Assembly: GCA_016462625.1 (NCBI GenBank)
Contig: JAEMSV010000122.1
Coordinates: 1-10,417 of the forward strand
Direction: 5' to 3'
DNA length: 10,417 nt
Source: Solirubrobacteraceae bacterium
Lineage (GTDB): Bacteria; Actinomycetota; Thermoleophilia; Solirubrobacterales; Solirubrobacteraceae
How positions within the stretch are numbered: position 1 is the first letter of the stretch; the number at the start of each line of letters is the position of its first letter. The position numbers and the translations under genes were made by a program. Of the stretch, positions 6,217 to 10,417 are shown piece by piece. A model generated the notes under the pieces. The model worked only from the letters and a program-made list of their open reading frames with translations, was not told where the DNA came from and did no database searches.

Positions 6217-8226
6217 TTGAGCAACCCTCGCCTCGCCGGCGGTCACAAGCAGCAGAACGCGTTCCAGCGCGCAGGCTCCGCCATCGCGGGTGCCGGCGCC
6301 GCGGTCGTGCGGCTCCTGCTGAAGGACCCCCTCTCGACCTTCCTGCTCGTCTCGGCGGTCTCCCTCACCATCCTCTTCTTCTCGCTGCTCGGGTCCCTCG
6401 ATCCCAAGCCGGCCGGTCGCGAGGTCCCGCTCAGCACCGTCACGAGCCTCGCCCAGGCCTCGCGCATCACCGATGCCGAGCTCCTCGACTTCGACGCCAT
6501 CGTGCAGGTCACGACGACCGCCGGAACCGAGGTCTACGCGCAGTACCCCGGCTCGGACGCCGCGACGCAGCAGCTCCTGCGCACACTGCAGTCCGGCGGC
6601 GCGCAGGTGTCCGTCGACCCGCAGTCCTTCAAGCCCACGCGCGTCATCGTGGTGCAGTTCCTGATCCCGATCCTGCTGCTGGTCGCGCTGTTCGCGCTGT
6701 TCATGCGGCTGGGCGGCGAGGACGGGGCGGGGGGGATCGCGTCGTTCTCGAACTTCAAGGGCAAGGGCAAGAAGCGCAAGAAGGGCGAGAAGGGCGCCAT
6801 CACGTTCGACTCGGTCGCCGGTGCCGGCGAGGCGCTGACTGAGCTCAAGGAGATCCGCGACTTCCTCGAGGACCCGACCGACTACCTCGCCTTCGGCGCC
6901 GCCGCGCCGAAGGGCGTCCTGCTCGTCGGCCCTCCGGGCACGGGCAAGACGCTGCTGGCGCGCGCCGTCGCGGGCGAGGCCGACGCGTCGTTCTACTCCG
7001 TGTCGGGCGCCGAGTTCGTCGAGTCGCTCGTCGGCGTCGGCGCGGCCCGCATCCGCGACCTGTTCGCCAAGGCGCGCAAGACGGCTCCGTCGATCATCTT
7101 CATCGACGAGGTCGACGCGGCGGGCCGCAAGCGCGGCGCCGGTGTCGGCCAGGGCAACGACGAGCGCGAGCAGACGCTCAACCAGCTGCTCGTCGAGATG
7201 GACGGCTTCGGCGGGGACGCCGGCCTCGTCGTGATGGCCGCCACGAACCGGCCGGACATCCTCGACCCGGCGCTCCTGCGGCCGGGCCGGTTCGACCGCC
7301 AGATCGTGATTGAGAACCCCGATGTCCACGGGCGCCTGGAGATGCTCCAGCTGCACGCGCGGGGGCGGACGTTCGCGGCCGACACCGACCTGCAGGAGAT
7401 CGCGAAGCTGACGCCGGGCTTTTCGGGCGCGGAGATCGCCAACCTCGTCAACGAGGCCGCCCTGCTGAGCGTCCGCGAGCAGCGCACCGAGATCGACCAG
7501 GCGACGCTCGAGGAAGCCATCGATCGCGTGGTCGCAGGTCCCGCCAAGAAGTCCCACGTGCTCTCCCAGGACGAGCAGTGGGTCATCGCGATCCACGAGG
7601 CCTCGCACGCCGTCGTGACCCGCTCGATGGGCCAGCGCGTCAGCGCGCAGAAGCTCTCGATCGTCGCGCGCGGTCGCCAGCTCGGCACGTCCGCCGACAT
7701 GCTGACCGACAAGGACGCGGCGATCGTCCAGGAGCCCGACTTCCAGCGCCAGCTCGCCGCGATCCTCGCGGGCGCCGCCGGCGAGCGTCTCGAGTTCGGC
7801 TACGTCTCGTCGGGCATCAGCGACGACCTCCACGTCGCGACCAAGATCGCGCGCTCGATGGTCACGTCGTTCGGCATGTCGGAGCGGCTCGGCTTCGTCA
7901 CGGTCGGCGAGCCCGCCGGCGAGGTGTTCCTCGGCGCCGCGCTGCAGGACCTCGGCTCGACGGGACCGGAGACGCTGAACATCATCGACGAGGAGTGCGA
8001 GCGCATCGTCTGGGAGGCCGAGCACCGCGCGGAGTTCGTGCTGCGGAGCAACTGGAACACGGTCGTCGAGACGGCGCAGGCGCTGATGGCGCAGGAGACG
8101 CTCTCCGGGGTCGCGCTCGACGCCGTGCTGTCGACCGTGGATCTGATTCCGATCGAGTCGATCGAGCTGCCGACCGGCGGCAGCGACCGCGGCTCCCGCC
8201 AGGGCCAGCAGGAGACGCAGGAGTGA
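6217..8226 (+). CDS. ftsH: FtsH-family membrane AAA+ zinc metalloprotease (divergent)
   Basis: Membrane-anchored ATP-dependent protease that extracts and degrades membrane and soluble proteins as a hexamer; 669 residues from the TTG at 6217. Order: TM helix about 40-60, external segment of about 80 residues, TM helix 143-164, Lys-rich linker, AAA+ domain, peptidase domain. Walker A GPPGTGKT (238-245), Walker B IIFIDEVD (293-300), arginine-finger region 'LLRPGRFDRQ' (353-362), zinc site HEASH (460-464) and likely third ligand Asp537 in 'SGISDDLHVAT' are all present, so it should be active. Oddities: the pore loop reads SLVGVG rather than MFVGVG, and HEAGH is HEASH, suggesting a specialised paralog. 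The frame is open back to a GTG at 6115, but that start lies inside PHO-like array A and adds 34 Arg/Pro-rich residues. The next gene overlaps the stop (GTGA). Confidence 0.93.
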   Translation: MSNPRLAGGHKQQNAFQRAGSAIAGAGAAVVRLLLKDPLSTFLLVSAVSLTILFFSLLGSLDPKPAGREVPLSTVTSLAQASRITDAELLDFDAIVQVTTTAGTEVYAQYPGSDAATQQLLRTLQSGGAQVSVDPQSFKPTRVIVVQFLIPILLLVALFALFMRLGGEDGAGGIASFSNFKGKGKKRKKGEKGAITFDSVAGAGEALTELKEIRDFLEDPTDYLAFGAAAPKGVLLVGPPGTGKTLLARAVAGEADASFYSVSGAEFVESLVGVGAARIRDLFAKARKTAPSIIFIDEVDAAGRKRGAGVGQGNDEREQTLNQLLVEMDGFGGDAGLVVMAATNRPDILDPALLRPGRFDRQIVIENPDVHGRLEMLQLHARGRTFAADTDLQEIAKLTPGFSGAEIANLVNEAALLSVREQRTEIDQATLEEAIDRVVAGPAKKSHVLSQDEQWVIAIHEASHAVVTRSMGQRVSAQKLSIVARGRQLGTSADMLTDKDAAIVQEPDFQRQLAAILAGAAGERLEFGYVSSGISDDLHVATKIARSMVTSFGMSERLGFVTVGEPAGEVFLGAALQDLGSTGPETLNIIDEECERIVWEAEHRAEFVLRSNWNTVVETAQALMAQETLSGVALDAVLSTVDLIPIESIELPTGGSDRGSRQGQQETQE

Positions 8227-8990
8227 GGCGGCACGCCGGACCGGCGGCGCTCGTCGTCTCGATCGTCGCGCTGACCATGTCGATGACCGGCGCGGCGGAG
8301 GCCGTCCGTGCCCGCGTCGTCGACGTCGTCTCCAAGCCCAAGGCGGGCGCGGTCCTGAAGCTCGACAAGAAGGCGCGGTTCCCCGCGCGGGCGATCCCGA
8401 CGGTCAACCGCGCGAAGAACGCCGATCGTCTCGGCGGGAAGCCGCTGAAGGACCTCGTCGCCACGTGCAACGCGGAGTCGGTCGACCTCGGCACCTGGTG
8501 TCTGCTCGCACAGCCCTACGCGGTGCCGAACGAGGACACCGGCAAGAACAACTACTTCTACGCGGCGCGGACGTGCGTCGAGATGGGCGGCTACCTGCCG
8601 ACGGCCGAGCAGCTGCTCGGCGCCGTGCGCCGGGTGAAGCTCGCCGGGACGCTCGACGACGATCGCCTCACCGCGTCGATCGACGAGGACGTCACCGACG
8701 GGCGGAAGGACCGCCGCGAGATGAGCGGCACCCTGGTGACCACGCAGGCCGGCGCCAGCGCGGCCGGCTCGCAGGGCGTGAGCTCGGGGGCGAAGGGCGA
8801 CCCGCGGACCGGCGAGCCGGATCCGATCCCGCTCCCGCCGAATCCCCAGCCCGAGACGCTGCAGTACGTCACGGTCTACGACAACGGCGACCAGGGCGGC
8901 TTCGCGGGGTCGAAGCCGGTGGCGCAGCCGGAGAGCTTCCGCTGCGCCTTCGACAAGGCGCAGGGCGAGCAAGCCAGCCAAGAGGGGTAG
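8223..8990 (+). CDS. Secreted four-cysteine protein of unknown function
   Basis: 255 residues; I do not recognise a named family. A signal peptide or N-terminal anchor spans about 1-28 (Arg-Arg-His, then a hydrophobic core, ending near Ala-Glu-Ala). Residues 66-72 (NADRLGG) resemble the short 'NAD-L-G' element common in secreted actinobacterial proteins. The following domain has Cys82, 93, 118 and 241, which could form two disulfides, and the pattern 'TWCLLAQPYAVP', 'AARTCVEMGGYLPTAEQLL', then near the end 'YVTVYDNG' and 'SFRCAF'. That arrangement (Gly-x-Leu-Pro-Thr early, Arg-Cys late) recalls DUF1566/C-type-lectin-like domains, a fold-level guess. Residues 175-212 are a Gly/Ser/Pro-rich insert. 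The GTG at 8223 overlaps the ftsH stop, so the protein is made with the protease and may be its partner or substrate outside the membrane. Confidence 0.8.
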   Translation: MRRHAGPAALVVSIVALTMSMTGAAEAVRARVVDVVSKPKAGAVLKLDKKARFPARAIPTVNRAKNADRLGGKPLKDLVATCNAESVDLGTWCLLAQPYAVPNEDTGKNNYFYAARTCVEMGGYLPTAEQLLGAVRRVKLAGTLDDDRLTASIDEDVTDGRKDRREMSGTLVTTQAGASAAGSQGVSSGAKGDPRTGEPDPIPLPPNPQPETLQYVTVYDNGDQGGFAGSKPVAQPESFRCAFDKAQGEQASQEG

Positions 8991-8994
8991 AGGA
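8981..8994 (+). promoter_or_regulatory. Ribosome binding region of the first winged-helix gene
   Basis: AGAGGGG (8981-8987) ends nine bases before the GTG at 8997 and overlaps the end of the secreted-protein gene. A second AGGA follows immediately. It supports the GTG start and a protein without a receiver domain. Confidence 0.5.
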
Positions 8995-8996
8995 CC

Positions 8997-9308
8997 GTGG
9001 AGACGACCCTGCCGGACGACATCGAAGTGCGACCCTCGGAGTTCGAGGTCCTGATGGGCGGCCGTCGGGTCGGGCTGACCCGCAAGGAGTTCCAGATCTT
9101 CCAGTGCCTCGAGCAGCGCACCGACCGGGTGGTCACCCGCGAGGAGATCTACGAGCAGGTCTGGGGCGGGCGCATGCCGCGCCGGGACCGCTCGGTGGAT
9201 GTCTTCGTCCGCAAGGTCCGCATCAAGCTCTCGCGCGCGGCACCGGGATGGGTGTTCATCCACACCCACTTCGGCGTGGGGTACCGCTACGCGCCGGAGA
9301 TGGAGTGA
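8997..9308 (+). CDS. Receiver-less PhoB/OmpR-type winged-helix DNA-binding protein (copy 1)
   Basis: 103 residues that match only the C-terminal Trans_reg_C half of PhoB/OmpR response regulators. N-terminal strands cover about 9-27, then 'LTRKEFQIFQCL' (27-38), 'VVTREEIYEQVW' (45-56), the recognition helix 'RDRSVDVFVRKVRIKL' (63-78) and the wing 'WVFIHTHFGVGYRY' (85-98). No phosphorylated receiver domain exists: the upstream frame is the secreted-protein gene, six bases away. In E. coli PhoB the wing reads TVRGTGYRF; here the Arg is replaced by Phe. It probably binds direct repeats such as the PHO-like arrays in this window, but with its activity set by something other than aspartate phosphorylation on the same chain. 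It is the last gene of the ftsH operon. Confidence 0.92.
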   Translation: METTLPDDIEVRPSEFEVLMGGRRVGLTRKEFQIFQCLEQRTDRVVTREEIYEQVWGGRMPRRDRSVDVFVRKVRIKLSRAAPGWVFIHTHFGVGYRYAPEME

Positions 9309-9310
9309 TT

Positions 9311-9348
9311 TCGTCCTTCGGTCACCGCAAGCGGCGATCTCCGGACGA
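9311..9348. terminator. Possible bidirectional stem-loop between convergent genes
   Basis: TCGTCC (9311-9316) pairs with GGACGA (9343-9348), with a smaller CCGC/GCGG hairpin inside. It occupies the 42-base gap between two converging stop codons, where a shared terminator would be expected. There is no T-run on either side, so this is weak. Confidence 0.3.
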
Positions 9349-9350
9349 CG

Positions 9351-9974
9351 TCACCTGCGCTTGAGCGCGATGCCCTCGAGCACGTGCGCGACGGTCTCGC
9401 ACGCGTCGATGGCGGACTCGATCGTCTCGAAGATGTCCTTCCAGCGGATCACGACCATCGGGTCGATGCCGCCGTCGAAGAGGGACGCGACTCCGTCACG
9501 CGCGAGCCGGTCGCCTTCGTTCTCCAGCCGGTGGATCTCGACGAGGTGCGGCGCGAGGTCGGTGCCCTGGCGCAGGGCACTCAGGGCACGCGCAACCTGC
9601 TCGGCGGCCCCGACGAGGACGTCTGCGAGGAGCACGGCCTGCTCCATCGGAGCCTCGACCTTGTAGATCGCGAGCTGGTCTGCGGCCTGCTCCGCGTCGT
9701 CGACGATGTCGTCGATCGCGGTCGCGAGCCGGTGGCCGTCCCCGAAGTCGAACGGCCGGTTGCTGCGATCGTCGGTCAGCCCGTGGATGAAGTCGTGCGT
9801 GATGCGGTCGCCCTCCTGCTCGCAGCGGACGATGTCCTGTCCGAGCTCGGCGCGCTCCGGGTAGTCCGTGAGCAGGTCCCGCAGCAGCACGCCGGTGGTC
9901 TGCGCGTTCGCGCCGGCCTCCTCGAGGAGGGCGAGCAGGGTGTCATCGGACGGCCGGGAGCCGAGGAGCGCCAT
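9351..9974 (-). CDS. DUF47 / PhoU-like protein
   Basis: 207 residues, nearly all helical, with the pattern of the DUF47 (PhoU_div) family: CEQEGDRITHD (51-61) and its internal counterpart LENEGDRLARD (150-160), 'AIDDIVDDAEQAADQL' (86-101), and 'WKDIFETIESAIDACE' (178-193). The repeated Glu-x-Glu-Gly-Asp elements mark the two PhoU-like three-helix halves. DUF47 genes usually sit beside a low-affinity Pit phosphate transporter and are thought to regulate it; here no pit gene is in view and the nearby transporter is Pst. The cytoplasmic protein may bind metal through its acidic clusters. The ATG at 9974 has only a modest GGGTAGGG upstream. The divergent gene across the 127-bp gap is a winged-helix regulator behind a PHO-like array, so this gene may share phosphate control. 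Confidence 0.88.
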   Translation of the reverse strand: MALLGSRPSDDTLLALLEEAGANAQTTGVLLRDLLTDYPERAELGQDIVRCEQEGDRITHDFIHGLTDDRSNRPFDFGDGHRLATAIDDIVDDAEQAADQLAIYKVEAPMEQAVLLADVLVGAAEQVARALSALRQGTDLAPHLVEIHRLENEGDRLARDGVASLFDGGIDPMVVIRWKDIFETIESAIDACETVAHVLEGIALKRR

Positions 9975-10023
9975 CGCTTCGACCCTACCCGGTGCTTTCC
10001 GTCCGCGGCACGTGGCCGCAGCC

Positions 10024-10067
10024 GTTCACGACCTCTTCACAGCGAGTTCACGGCGAGATAACCGGTT
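10024..10067 (+). promoter_or_regulatory. PHO-box-like array C: four 11-bp direct repeats before the second winged-helix gene
   Basis: On the plus strand four in-register 11-base units begin with GTTCACG, CTTCACA, GTTCACG and GATAACC (6, 5, 6 and 5 of 7 matches to GTTCACC). The second and third units also share the spacer GCGA. The array is 44 bp, the same size as arrays A and B. It ends 34 bases before the ATG at 10102 and reads toward that gene, as arrays A and B read toward pstS. It lies about 50 bases from the start of the divergent DUF47 gene. The rest of the 127-bp gap shows no clear promoter. Confidence 0.75.
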
Positions 10068-10101
10068 CCGGGCCTCGTGCGGGCACGCTCCGCGGTGAGC
10101 C

Positions 10102-10417
10102 ATGGAAGCCGCGTCGTCCCCGGAGGAGGTCCTCAGCATCGGCCCGGTCGAGATTCGACCGGCCGGCGCCCTCGTGACCCTGAACGGACGCACGCTGACG
10201 CTGTCCGTCCGCGAATTCACCCTGATCGTCGCGATGGCCCGGAAAGCTGGGCGGATCGTCAGCCGCGGCGAGCTCTACGCGCTGGTCTGGAACGCCCCCC
10301 TGCGCGCGGGGGATCGCTCCGTGGACGTCTACGTCCACAAGCTGCGCGTGAAGCTCGAGGACGGCGCGCCCGGCTGGGCGTTCATCCACACGCACGTCGG
10401 CTTCGGCTATCGCTTTG
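10102..10417 (+). CDS. Receiver-less PhoB/OmpR-type winged-helix protein (copy 2, 3' end cut)
   Basis: The gene runs off the right edge after 105 full codons, at the end of the wing, so only a few residues may be missing. It is a second stand-alone Trans_reg_C domain: 'LSVREFTLIVAM', 'RIVSRGELYALVW', recognition helix 'GDRSVDVYVHKLRVKL', wing 'WAFIHTHVGFGYRF'. From the first of these motifs to the wing, about 34 of 72 aligned residues are identical to copy 1, with the strongest agreement in the recognition helix and wing. Both lack the wing Arg of E. coli PhoB (Val here, Phe in copy 1). The ATG at 10102 directly follows a non-coding gap, so no receiver domain is fused upstream. Array C lies 34 bases upstream, which suggests autoregulation or control by its paralog. 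Confidence 0.88.
   Translation, partial: MEAASSPEEVLSIGPVEIRPAGALVTLNGRTLTLSVREFTLIVAMARKAGRIVSRGELYALVWNAPLRAGDRSVDVYVHKLRVKLEDGAPGWAFIHTHVGFGYRF

Noticed and set aside
6199..8025. 608-codon open frame on the minus strand opposite ftsH
   Set aside because: Low-complexity Arg/Glu/Asp/Leu-rich composition, no motifs, and fully opposite an evident FtsH.
8167..8190. LPTGG near the FtsH C-terminus as a sortase signal
   Set aside because: The order does not fit LPxTG, and no hydrophobic segment or basic tail follows.
7800..9269. 489-codon open frame on the minus strand opposite the secreted-protein and winged-helix genes
   Set aside because: Antisense composition artefact; the plus-strand genes show a signal peptide, conserved winged-helix motifs and coupled starts.
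1..10417. CRISPR arrays, tRNA or rRNA genes, insertion sequences, prophage or defence genes
   Set aside because: I saw no spaced long repeats, no tRNA-like cloverleaf, no transposase or integrase motifs and no change in base composition suggesting an island.

Overview
The window is very GC-rich (third codon positions almost always G or C), uses GTG and TTG starts and tightly overlapping genes, and carries a Pst phosphate transporter of actinobacterial type. Together with the secreted 'NADRLGGK'-type protein and the receiver-less winged-helix proteins, this suggests a high-GC actinobacterium, perhaps Thermoleophilia/Solirubrobacterales. That placement is an inference from style, not from a marker gene.

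Left part (1-5925, minus strand): one long, tightly coupled operon reading right to left, pstS-pstC-pstA-pstB, followed without a break by four accessory genes. These are a lipoprotein with two tandem beta-type domains, a zinc-ribbon/one-TM/SPOR-like envelope protein, a small coiled-coil/zinc-ribbon protein, and the N-terminus of a secreted Pro/Ala-rich protein cut by the window edge. Each junction is an overlap of a few bases, a direct abutment, or a 12-base gap with its own ribosome binding site. Phosphate uptake and the accessory envelope proteins are therefore probably made together.

Middle (5926-6216): a 291-bp divergent control region. It holds two arrays, each of four 11-bp direct repeat units related to GTTCACC, oriented toward pstS. 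They look like PHO boxes (PhoB/PhoP operators).

Right part (6217-9308, plus strand): an operon of an FtsH-family membrane AAA+ metalloprotease with changed pore and active-site residues, a secreted four-cysteine protein of unknown function, and a winged-helix protein that is only the DNA-binding half of a PhoB/OmpR regulator. A convergent DUF47/PhoU-like gene follows (9351-9974, minus). A 127-bp intergenic region then contains a third four-unit 11-bp PHO-like array (10024-10067). The window ends inside a second receiver-less PhoB-type winged-helix gene (10102 onward).

Main idea: this is a phosphate-starvation locus in which PHO-like operators sit beside pstS and beside one of two paralogous winged-helix regulators that lack receiver domains. 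No PhoR/PhoB pair is visible. How phosphate status reaches these regulators (protein amount, proteolysis by the neighbouring FtsH, DUF47, or a partner outside the window) is open.
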